From the IMG/VR virus record IMGVR_UViG_3300039050_000103, positions 1-35,344 of that record: a stretch of DNA of 35,344 nucleotides. One strand, written 5' to 3'. Within the stretch, counting starts at the first letter, position 1, and every line of letters begins with the position of its first letter. The notes below the pieces were generated by a model. The model searched no databases. It worked only from the letters and a program-made list of their open reading frames with translations, and had not been told where the DNA came from. The position numbers and the translations under genes were made by a program. This document shows positions 31,129 through 35,344 of the stretch, piece after piece. The DNA is from a virus.

Positions 31129-31256
31129 TTAGTTACCTCTTGGCAAGCTAGTTCTACACCAGCACGACAATCTGCTTTGGTCATGTCTTGAAGTGATGAA
31201 GTAAGTGCAGTATATAAAATACCGCCTACTGCTAAGTAAAGTAGAAAGTGCTTCAT
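31122..31256 (-). CDS. Small membrane peptide (44 aa)
   Basis: A 44-aa ORF beginning MKHFLLYLAVGGILYTALTS, one hydrophobic helix or an uncleaved signal anchor, then SLQDMTKADCRAGVELACQE with two cysteines that could form a disulfide after export. Overlaps on both sides (ATGA with the upstream gene; 7 bases with the coiled-coil gene) support translation. I do not recognise it. Small periplasm-facing peptides in early operons sometimes block other phages, but nothing shows that here. Confidence 0.55.
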   Translation of the reverse strand: MKHFLLYLAVGGILYTALTSSLQDMTKADCRAGVELACQEVTKW

Positions 31257-31429
31257 GCGTTTGCCCTCTGTCTTAGTAAGAATGAAAGCTGCTTTCTGTA
31301 CTTAGCAACATTTTTCTTAGCTGTACTTAAGTCTTGCCAGTTACCTGTCGCACAGCAGAAAGCGTAACTGTCTTGGGCTTCTTGGAACTTGACCTTTACT
31401 TGGTCTATCTCTTGCTGAAGTGTTAGCAT
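31253..31429 (-). CDS. Small hypothetical protein (58 aa), first gene after promoter A
   Basis: A 58-aa ORF (MLTLQQEIDQVKVKFQEAQD, SYAFCCATGNWQDLSTAKKN, a basic end) that follows the promoter-leader at 31430-31512. It is mostly helical with a central CC pair. No Shine-Dalgarno sequence precedes the ATG; the leader is C- and A-rich. It overlaps the next gene by 4 bases (ATGA). The family is not recognised. Confidence 0.6.
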   Translation of the reverse strand: MLTLQQEIDQVKVKFQEAQDSYAFCCATGNWQDLSTAKKNVAKYRKQLSFLLRQRANA

Positions 31430-31512
31430 TTGTTTGTGGGGGTTGTGGACTCTCGCCCTGATACTTCAATTATAGTCAAGCTTTTCCCCATTGGCTACCC
31501 CACCATGTTCGG
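31430..31512 (-). promoter_or_regulatory. Promoter-leader module A (leftward)
   Basis: Read on the minus strand: CCGAACA (31506-31512), GGGGAA, then TATAAT (31469-31474) 31 bases after CCGAACA, followed by TGAAGTATCA, a hairpin GGGC-GAGA-GTCC (31447-31458) and ACAACCCCC before the ATG at 31429. The same elements in the same order recur at 33204-33286, 33295-33386 and 33770-33851. It drives the recombination operon from inside, downstream of the HNH gene. Confidence 0.8.
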
Positions 31513-31532
31513 TTTGTTTATTGGTGTAACAT

Positions 31533-32048
31533 TTAGGGGTTATAAAATTTTCCATATAACTCTTTACCTTTTTGGTCTCTTGCTTTTAACGCCATCTCCA
31601 ATGTAGGAAAAGACCCTACATAATGGCTCTTATTCTGTTGATGCATACAAACAACATATGGGTTAGTTGTCTGGTGGCTTTGATAAGTAATTGACTTATG
31701 GCCAGAGGTATTATTAGTACCTTTTAATCTGTTAGAACTATTTTGTTGTATAGTTGCTTTTCTAAGATTTGTAAAAGCATTATCACTTTTATTATGGTTT
31801 ATATGGTCGACCTCATATGGCCATGGGTCTTTTTTAGTTACTAATAGCCAAGCAACCCTATGTGCTGCACAATCTTGTTTATTTATAGATAAATAAAGGT
31901 AACCAGTTTTTTTTAGATAACCAGCCTTTGTACCAGCTTTTACATTAGATTTATTGACTTTCCAAGTCAAAACACCAGTAATGATGTTGTAAGTGAGTAG
32001 TTCATTAACAACATCAAATGGTGGCAGTTTTTTTGCCCTACAGTACAT
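31533..32048 (-). CDS. HNH endonuclease with AP2-like end
   Basis: A 171-aa protein. The HNH site reads AHRVAWLLVTKKDPWPYEVD, HINHNKSDNAFTNLRKATIQ, QNSSNR, with the DH, the second N and the final H/N in the usual order. The C-terminal part (YVVCMHQQNKSHYVGSFPTL, EMALKARDQKGKELYG) looks like an AP2 DNA-binding domain. Free-standing HNH-AP2 proteins are phage homing endonucleases that cut a rival's DNA and spread by repair. It sits between the DUF2958 gene and promoter A, and could be removed without breaking other genes, as expected for a selfish insert. Confidence 0.88.
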   Translation of the reverse strand: MYCRAKKLPPFDVVNELLTYNIITGVLTWKVNKSNVKAGTKAGYLKKTGYLYLSINKQDCAAHRVAWLLVTKKDPWPYEVDHINHNKSDNAFTNLRKATIQQNSSNRLKGTNNTSGHKSITYQSHQTTNPYVVCMHQQNKSHYVGSFPTLEMALKARDQKGKELYGKFYNP

Positions 32049-32375
32049 CTAGTCAGTACCGTTAGATATTTTTAATAAAAGTTCTTTTTCTTTTATAGGG
32101 TCAAAGCAGATGTCTCTTTCAACTGGTAAGCCAAAAGGACCTCTTAGTTCTTTTATTTCTTTCATATCGAAAGAACCAAACTCTTGTTCGTGACCTTTTA
32201 CCAAACCCCAAGCAATTTCTGTCTCTGGGTCGTATTCAGCAATAAACCAAGTCCAGTTGCTATCGGGTGTGAATAGCTTTACATAAAAGACCATTTCTTG
32301 TGATAGGTCATCATGTGCTGGTTGGCTGTAAAGCTTAGGAAGTTTTTTTAAGATTTCTTTTGTTAAGAGTTTCAT
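32049..32375 (-). CDS. DUF2958-family protein (108 aa)
   Basis: A 108-aa protein with LLTKEILKKLPKLYSQPAHD, VFYVKLFTPDSNWTWFIAEY, WGLVKGHEQEFGSFDMKEIK and LRGPFGLPVERDICFDP. The pattern LL....LP.L, VKLF.P...WTW(Y/F)..E.D, GLV.G.E.E.G.F....(L/I), GLP(V/I)ERD..F is that of DUF2958, common on plasmids and phages, function unknown. It overlaps the upstream 46-aa gene by 4 bases. The match is strong by eye. Confidence 0.85.
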   Translation of the reverse strand: MKLLTKEILKKLPKLYSQPAHDDLSQEMVFYVKLFTPDSNWTWFIAEYDPETEIAWGLVKGHEQEFGSFDMKEIKELRGPFGLPVERDICFDPIKEKELLLKISNGTD

Positions 32376-32512
32376 TGTTTTTTGTAAAGTGATTTTAAGT
32401 AAGTTGTTTCTATAGTTTTGCGAAGCTGTAGGTAAAGTTCATTGGTCATGTTTTCTAACAAGTACCGATCATTTAACCTACTTATTGCTTCGTCAAATTC
32501 TTTCTTTGTCAT
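32372..32512 (-). CDS. Small hypothetical protein (46 aa)
   Basis: A 46-aa helical ORF (MTKKEFDEAISRLNDRYLLE, NMTNELYLQLRKTIETTYLK, a basic end) with 4-base overlap to the DUF2958 gene and one base shared with the upstream stop. It is not recognised. The overlaps and the absence of any other reading support it. Confidence 0.55.
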   Translation of the reverse strand: MTKKEFDEAISRLNDRYLLENMTNELYLQLRKTIETTYLKSLYKKQ

Positions 32513-32700
32513 TAGAAAGGTTGATGCCAATTAATGTATTGTGAAGTTGATATGTCTCCACTCTTACAGAGTGAATCTGTATAATCATTCCACATTGTTC
32601 TTTTAGCAGTAACATCTGTCCTACGGTAGATAGTATTTTTCCAAAGTTCGTTAAAACATCTAAGTGCTTCTGCTTTGGTCATGTAACGAGAGGTGGCCAT
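32512..32700 (-). CDS. Small hypothetical protein (62 aa)
   Basis: The start is the ATG at 32700 (MATSRYMTKAEALRCFNELW), which overlaps the upstream TAA (TAATG); a longer frame to 32760 would overlap the upstream gene by 61 bases. The 62-aa product is helical, with three tryptophans, two cysteines and an ending DISTSQYINWHQPF. The family is not recognised. It lies in the first part of the leftward operon behind promoter D. Confidence 0.6.
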   Translation of the reverse strand: MATSRYMTKAEALRCFNELWKNTIYRRTDVTAKRTMWNDYTDSLCKSGDISTSQYINWHQPF

Positions 32701-33203
32701 TATATGACCCCTCTGTTCTTGTAAAGATGACCACCAAATGGGTCTAAGTGTTTGAAACAAAGCTGCAAACTTTCTTCATCTAATAGGTTGTATCTAGCAC
32801 CTTTTGCTGGTTTGTTCCAGCCTGCTGGTTTATAGATGTCGCCAGTTTGTCTATCTATAAAAGCTTCAACACATTCGTGCTTATCGTGTTGAACACCATT
32901 TTCACTTGTAAATGGTTCTTCTGTTCTGATGACTTTAAAATACTTGCGACCTGTTTGATAAATGTAATGGGTTACCCATTGTGGGTGCATACCATTATCT
33001 TCGTGCCACTTCTTCATAGAAAGAAAAAGTTTGTTGCAATAAAGTTGAGTTTGTTTCTCAACTAATTGTTCTTGTGTAAGAAGTGTTAAAGAGCCCTTAT
33101 TGGACTCTTTTTCTTTTTTATGTTCCTCTATAAGAGGAGTAATAAATTGATCAAACTCTTTTTGTTCTTCTGGAGTAAGAATCTTTGGTTTTTGTTGGCT
33201 CAT
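32700..33203 (-). CDS. Phage protein with YKPAGW motif (167 aa), first gene after promoter D
   Basis: A 167-aa protein. The N-terminal third is charged (LTPEEQKEFDQFITPLIEEH). The C-terminal half has GRKYFKVIRTEEPF, VEAFIDRQTGDIYKPAGWNK, PAKGARYNLLD. The segment KY.K(V/I)I, (V/A)FID..TG(D/N)(I/L)YKPA(G/S)W..PAK..R(Y/F)NL is a pattern I recall from phage hypothetical proteins, some of them in marine phages. The function is unknown. It follows leader D, again without a clear Shine-Dalgarno sequence. Confidence 0.7.
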   Translation of the reverse strand: MSQQKPKILTPEEQKEFDQFITPLIEEHKKEKESNKGSLTLLTQEQLVEKQTQLYCNKLFLSMKKWHEDNGMHPQWVTHYIYQTGRKYFKVIRTEEPFTSENGVQHDKHECVEAFIDRQTGDIYKPAGWNKPAKGARYNLLDEESLQLCFKHLDPFGGHLYKNRGVI

Positions 33204-33286
33204 TAGTTTTTTGAGGTTGGGAGCATCTCTGCCCTATGATTCAATACTATCATTCCCTAAAGTGTATGTACAGGGACAATGTTCGG
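33204..33286 (-). promoter_or_regulatory. Promoter-leader module D (leftward)
   Basis: On the minus strand: CCGAACA (33280-33286), GGGAA (33253-33257, closer to the -10 than in the other copies), TAGTAT (33244-33249) 30 bases after CCGAACA, then TGAATCATA and a hairpin GGGCA-GAGA-TGCTC (33221-33234), followed by CCAACCTC. The ATG is at 33203. It is divergent from module B, and the two CCGAACA boxes face each other. Confidence 0.75.
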
Positions 33287-33301
33287 AACATAAACCGAAC
33301 A
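33280..33301. promoter_or_regulatory. Operator-like inverted repeat between divergent promoters
   Basis: GTTCGG (33281-33286) and CCGAAC (33295-33300) form a perfect inverted repeat with an 8-base spacer. A smaller palindrome TGTTC-G-GAACA (33280-33290) lies inside. The boxes are shared with modules D and B, so one dimeric regulator could act on both promoters. Confidence 0.65.
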
Positions 33302-33386
33302 CTAATGGTAGACAATGGGGAACAGTATGTTATAATGGTAGTAAGGGCAAGAGATTGTCCTTATTGAACCTCGACATTTTAATACT
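33295..33386 (+). promoter_or_regulatory. Promoter-leader module B (rightward)
   Basis: CCGAACA (33295-33301), TGGTA, GGGGAA (33317-33322), TATAAT (33331-33336) 29 bases after CCGAACA, then the best hairpin of the set: a 9-bp stem 33342-33350/33355-33363 with loop GAGA (one G-U pair). It is followed by TTGAACCTC and the ATG at 33387. No standard -35 box and no Shine-Dalgarno sequence are visible. Confidence 0.8.
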
Positions 33387-33719
33387 ATGGAAAATGCTAA
33401 ACGCATTAAACTTGCCATCTGCGTCTTTGGGCATGGCGGTTCATATCAAGTCTGGGCAACTGGCTCAGATAAGAATATTGTACTTGCAACCAAAGCAGCA
33501 AGAAAAGCAAAAAGGGATTACAAAATTAAAAAAGGTTTTGTAATGCCAGTGAATCTCTATGACATCACTGATACTGAACACTGGGCATACGATGGTTACA
33601 CTATTGTTAACCCAGACAAAGTTGATAAAGAGTCAGAGAGCTACAAGAACGACATTTACAATGAGTTTAGAGGCGCAGAGCCAATTAAACGAATTGAAGT
33701 TTTAGAAGTGGTTCTTTAG
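33387..33719 (+). CDS. Hypothetical protein (110 aa) under module B
   Basis: A 110-aa protein starting at ATG 33387 after leader B. It has IKLAICVFGHGGSYQVWATG, NIVLATKAARKAKRDYKIKK, FVMPVNLYDITDTEHWAYDG and an acidic C-terminus ending RIEVLEVVL. The first part may be a small alpha/beta fold. No family is recognised. It is one of only two rightward genes inside an otherwise leftward early region, each with its own copy of the shared promoter, which suggests an early regulatory or host-takeover job. That is inference only. Confidence 0.65.
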   Translation: MENAKRIKLAICVFGHGGSYQVWATGSDKNIVLATKAARKAKRDYKIKKGFVMPVNLYDITDTEHWAYDGYTIVNPDKVDKESESYKNDIYNEFRGAEPIKRIEVLEVVL

Positions 33720-33726
33720 AAAATAC

Positions 33727-33750
33727 AAGCTGCTTTTAATCGGGCAGCTT
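33727..33750 (+). terminator. Hairpin after the 110-aa gene (weak terminator)
   Basis: AAGCTGC (33727-33733) pairs with GCAGCTT (33744-33750), a 7-bp stem with a 10-base loop. It is followed by TCTTA, a poor T-run, so termination may be partial. It lies between the stop at 33719 and promoter module C. Confidence 0.45.
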
Positions 33751-33769
33751 TCTTACACCAGTTAAGGAA

Positions 33770-33851
33770 CCGAACACTTAATGGTACATCTAGGGGAAAC
33801 TTAGATTATAATTGAGATATAGGGAGAGATCCCACAACCCCCGAGGACTAA
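33770..33851 (+). promoter_or_regulatory. Promoter-leader module C (rightward)
   Basis: CCGAACA (33770-33776), TGGTA, GGGGAA (33793-33798), TATAAT (33807-33812) 30 bases after CCGAACA, then TGAGATATA, hairpin GGGA-GAGA-TCCC (33822-33833) and ACAACCCCC. Unlike the other leaders it has a ribosome binding site, GAGG, five bases before the ATG at 33852. Confidence 0.8.
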
Positions 33852-34028
33852 ATGACTAACGAAGAAAAAATTAATTTTCTTACAGATGGTTACCAAGCTT
33901 GGATTAAAAACCAAGACTTACCAAACATGAGTGCAGATGAACTTCTTTACTCTGACCACCCTTTAACAGAACCACAAAGAAAGTGGTTAAGAGACTTTAA
34001 CAACACTTGGGAAACTGAGATTGACTAA
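33852..34028 (+). CDS. Small acidic protein (58 aa) under module C
   Basis: A 58-aa ORF with GAGG upstream, reading MTNEEKINFLTDGYQAWIKN, QDLPNMSADELLYSDHPLTE, then a helix ending NNTWETEID. It is acidic, with three tryptophans and no cysteine, and probably all helical. No family is recognised. It has a dedicated promoter of the shared type and a strong terminator 111 bases after its stop, so it is a single-gene unit. Small acidic early proteins often bind and alter host proteins; nothing in the sequence specifies a target. Confidence 0.65.
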   Translation: MTNEEKINFLTDGYQAWIKNQDLPNMSADELLYSDHPLTEPQRKWLRDFNNTWETEID

Positions 34029-34087
34029 CACTTAGGTTGACTAGGTACTATTGTTATCATTAAAGCGTAAGTAATCTTTCCTTAAAG

Positions 34088-34139
34088 AACCGCCTTACCG
34101 CCTTTCTAAAAAAACCGCCTTACCGCCTTTCTAAAAAAA
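34088..34139 (+). repeat. Two tandem 25-bp repeats (ACCGCCTT units)
   Basis: The unit AACCGCCTTACCGCCTTTCT plus five A occurs exactly twice in tandem (34088-34112, 34113-34137), followed by the start of a third. Each unit contains ACCGCCTT twice, giving four copies. The repeats lie in a 247-base gap between the 58-aa gene and rusA. Iteron-like spacing near a replication-initiator gene suggests an origin, but a small RNA ending at the terminator that follows is also possible. Confidence 0.8.
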
Positions 34140-34163
34140 CCCTGTACAAAGGGTCTTTTTTTT
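34139..34163. terminator. Strong intrinsic terminator, bidirectional
   Basis: ACCCT (34139-34143) and AGGGT (34150-34154) form a stem with a six-base loop, followed by C and eight T (34156-34163). On the other strand the A-run before the stem gives seven T after it, so leftward transcripts from rusA can end here too. Confidence 0.85.
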
Positions 34164-34183
34164 GTTTATTGTGTATTATTAAG

Positions 34184-34279
34184 ATAATCAGGGAGCCTGA
34201 TGCCCGTTGCAACACGAGGGCTGAAAGCTGTTATGGCAGGGCGGTCTCGGCGAGGTTGACCGATCTATCCCCTGATTAT
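34184..34279. other. GC-rich foldable element (structured RNA or DNA candidate)
   Basis: A perfect 10-bp stem, ATAATCAGGG (34184-34193) with CCCTGATTAT (34270-34279), encloses 76 bases much richer in G+C than the surroundings. Inside are GCCC (34202-34205)/GGGC (34218-34221), a weak CTG/CAG (34228-34230/34237-34239) and CGGTC (34242-34246)/GACCG (34258-34262), so a multi-branched fold is possible. The right arm overlaps the stop codon of rusA. No long reading frame explains it. It could be an RNA on either strand, a replication-origin structure, or a recombination site. I do not recognise a known class. Confidence 0.5.
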
Positions 34280-34704
34280 TCATCTAGTTCAACGACAAGT
34301 ATATCTGCACCCACCTCTTCGCCTTCTTCGCAGTACCTTTTCTTAGCAGTAAGAATTGTTACCAAAGAATCATCTACAAATGTTATTCCGCTAAGAGCAT
34401 CTAAACTAGACCTTACGAGTTTATCTAGGTCATTTTTTCGAACAGTAACATTTCTAGGTGACCCTGTACGGAGACAGCCATTGGTGTAATAATGAGCCTT
34501 CGGCCTCTTAAAACGAAAAGTGGCTTCTACATAACAAGCACCCTTGATAGGTGGTTGTTTTATTTTACTAGCTTCCCTTTTAACCAATTCTCGCCATGGT
34601 TTTACTCTTTTACTTACTTCGATCATTCGACCCTTTCCAATATATTTTTTACTCCCTTGCGGTGCTGCTTCAAGACCATTTACAGAGAATTTAAAAGATG
34701 TCAT
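34276..34704 (-). CDS. rusA: RusA-family Holliday junction resolvase
   Basis: A 142-aa protein of typical RusA length. N-terminal FSVNGLEAAPQGSKKYIG matches the F.V.G.P.PQ.S.R opening. The catalytic region is VRKNDLDKLVRSSLDALSGI, then TFVDDSLV; Asp92, Asp94 and Asp111/112 are the expected metal ligands. It resolves branched recombination or replication intermediates, as in other lambda-like phages. Its first codon overlaps the first codon of the rightward replication gene head to head (34698-34704). Its stop lies in the 3' arm of the GC-rich element and the terminator at 34139-34163 would end its mRNA. It is separate from the exonuclease/annealing operon. Confidence 0.93.
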   Translation of the reverse strand: MTSFKFSVNGLEAAPQGSKKYIGKGRMIEVSKRVKPWRELVKREASKIKQPPIKGACYVEATFRFKRPKAHYYTNGCLRTGSPRNVTVRKNDLDKLVRSSLDALSGITFVDDSLVTILTAKKRYCEEGEEVGADILVVELDE

Positions 34705-35344
34705 TCAATCCACAAGGGTATCAATTTACCGCACTACCAACAAATCTTAGAGGTAAAATACAACCAAATCAACTAGCTGTATTATGGGTAATACAAAGCT
34801 ATGCAAACAAAGATGATCAACAATGCTGGCCATCTTTGAAGACAATAGCTGATAATGCTTGTCTAAGTAAGAGAACCGCACAGAAAGTTGTTAACCAATT
34901 AGTGTCTCTTGGTCTATTAGAGAGAACACACCAAACTGGAAAAAATGGAGAACAAAATAGCAACTTGTATAAAGTAACTGTTTGGCATCTAGCTAATGTG
35001 CCAGAACCTAGTATTAATAGGCGTGGCAAATCCTGCACCCCTGCACCAGATGCTACGCCCCTATGGCAGGAAATGCCATGCCCCATAGCAGCAGATGCCA
35101 CCAAACTAGATACAATTAAACTAGATACAAAAGAACTAAATAAAAAAAATACTAAAAAAGATTATTCTGATGACTTTTTAGAATTTTGGTTTATGTACTT
35201 AGACATTAAAAAAAGAGCTAGTGGCCAGAATAAACCAAAAGCATGGGAAGAATGGAAAAAAGCTATAAAGAAAACAACACCAGTAAATATAAAAATTTCT
35301 CTTATGGCTGCTGTAAAACAACAAAGAGCAACAGAACGAGATGG
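34698..35344 (+). CDS. Winged-helix replication-initiator-like protein (cut by right edge)
   Basis: The frame is open from the ATG at 34698 to the window end (215 codons) with an in-frame stop at 34692-34694, so this is the first possible ATG. Residues about 24-95 are a winged helix-turn-helix (NQLAVLWVIQSYANKDDQQC, WPSLKTIADNACLSKRTAQK, VVNQLVSLGLLER), typical of HTH_36-type phage replication proteins (lambda O role). A low-complexity, Lys/Asp/Leu-rich linker follows. The second domain begins DFLEFWFMYLDIKKRASGQN, PKAWEEWKKAI, a pattern found at the C-terminus of many phage replication proteins. It probably binds the origin and loads helicase. The nearby tandem repeats could be its binding sites. 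Confidence 0.8.
   Translation, partial: MSFNPQGYQFTALPTNLRGKIQPNQLAVLWVIQSYANKDDQQCWPSLKTIADNACLSKRTAQKVVNQLVSLGLLERTHQTGKNGEQNSNLYKVTVWHLANVPEPSINRRGKSCTPAPDATPLWQEMPCPIAADATKLDTIKLDTKELNKKNTKKDYSDDFLEFWFMYLDIKKRASGQNKPKAWEEWKKAIKKTTPVNIKISLMAAVKQQRATERD

Noticed and set aside
33280-33290. LexA/SOS box at TGTTCGGAACA
   Set aside because: The arms are in the order GTTC-G-GAAC, opposite to the GAAC-N4-GTTC Gram-positive box, and do not match the cyanobacterial or enterobacterial box.
33295-33336. NtcA-type activator site (GTA-N8-TAC) at the early promoters
   Set aside because: GTA occurs in the GGTA box, but no TAC is found 8 bases later in any of the copies.
33211-33543. Plus-strand frame of 110 aa starting in the divergent promoter region
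   Set aside because: It would run through both promoter modules and overlaps the better-supported gene at 33387-33719 in another frame.
34197-34226. Hammerhead ribozyme-like core (CTGATG, a GCCC/GGGC stem, then GAAA)
   Set aside because: The conserved A after CTGATG is missing, an extra T precedes GAAA, and no stem III with a UH cleavage site could be drawn that fits the closing stem.
34184-34279. tRNA or tRNA fragment in the GC-rich element
   Set aside because: No T-arm consensus (GGTTCGAATCC type), no plausible anticodon arm and no CCA-adjacent acceptor stem on either strand.
34492-34776. Plus-strand frames opposite rusA
   Set aside because: They lie across the clear RusA catalytic motifs on the other strand and have shadow-like composition.
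1-35344. Circular or complete genome joined at the window ends
   Set aside because: The right-edge frame would continue in frame into the left-edge gene, but that would fuse a winged-helix replication protein to the middle of an ATP-pyrophosphatase lacking its PP-loop. A one-in-three coincidence is more likely; the ends look like arbitrary cuts.
1-35344. CRISPR arrays, insertion sequences, integrase and attachment site
   Set aside because: No regularly spaced repeats, no transposase motifs and no tyrosine or serine recombinase signature were seen; the only tandem repeat is the two-unit element at 34088.

Overview
The window is part of the genome of a tailed phage with a long non-contractile tail (siphovirus). 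It is AT-rich (roughly one third G+C by eye) and almost free of gaps, with most neighbouring genes overlapping by a few bases. The tail block follows the phage lambda gene order exactly (terminator, tube, G, GT by -1 frameshift, tape measure, M, L, K, I, J). The head block is different: DUF4055-type portal, Mu F-like protein, coiled-coil scaffold and Gp13-like coat protein. Many very small lysine-rich genes and poor Shine-Dalgarno matches in several leaders resemble marine phages, possibly of cyanobacteria. The host is an inference; nothing in the window proves it. No integrase, no recognisable repressor and no endolysin are visible. Both window edges cut through genes.

Layout. (1) 1-2311, plus strand: a truncated asparagine-synthetase-like ATP-pyrophosphatase, a complete C5-cytosine DNA methyltransferase, a 54-aa protein and a second SAM-dependent methyltransferase, probably for modification of DNA or another nucleic acid. 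(2) 2311-12027: small and large terminase, portal, Mu F-like protein, a run of six tiny basic proteins, scaffold, coat protein, probable decoration protein and head-tail connectors. (3) 12057-24136: lambda-type tail genes, the large J-type tip protein, two related fibres and a tail-assembly chaperone. (4) 24215-26369: a proline-rich membrane protein, then a leftward group of two secreted proteins and a small membrane protein (holin candidate), then two small rightward genes. (5) 33203 down to 26420, minus strand: an early-type operon with a RecE-like exonuclease, Rad52-family annealing protein, SSB-like protein, excisionase-like HTH protein, an HNH endonuclease and a DegT-family aminotransferase, ended by an intrinsic terminator near 26380. 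(6) 33387-35344: two small plus-strand genes, a bidirectional terminator, an intergenic region with tandem repeats and a GC-rich foldable element, then rusA (minus) and a winged-helix replication-initiator-like gene (plus) running off the right edge.

The most interesting signal is regulatory. Four intergenic sites on both strands (31430-31512, 33204-33286, 33295-33386, 33770-33851) share one architecture: a CCGAACA box, usually a GGGGAA box, a TATAAT-like -10 box about 30 bases after CCGAACA, then at the predicted 5' end of the RNA a small hairpin with a GAGA loop followed by AACC(C/T)C. They look like a phage-specific set of early promoters under one regulator, perhaps with an RNA element for antitermination or stability. 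The other non-coding candidate is the GC-rich 96-base element at 34184-34279, next to the 25-bp tandem repeats.
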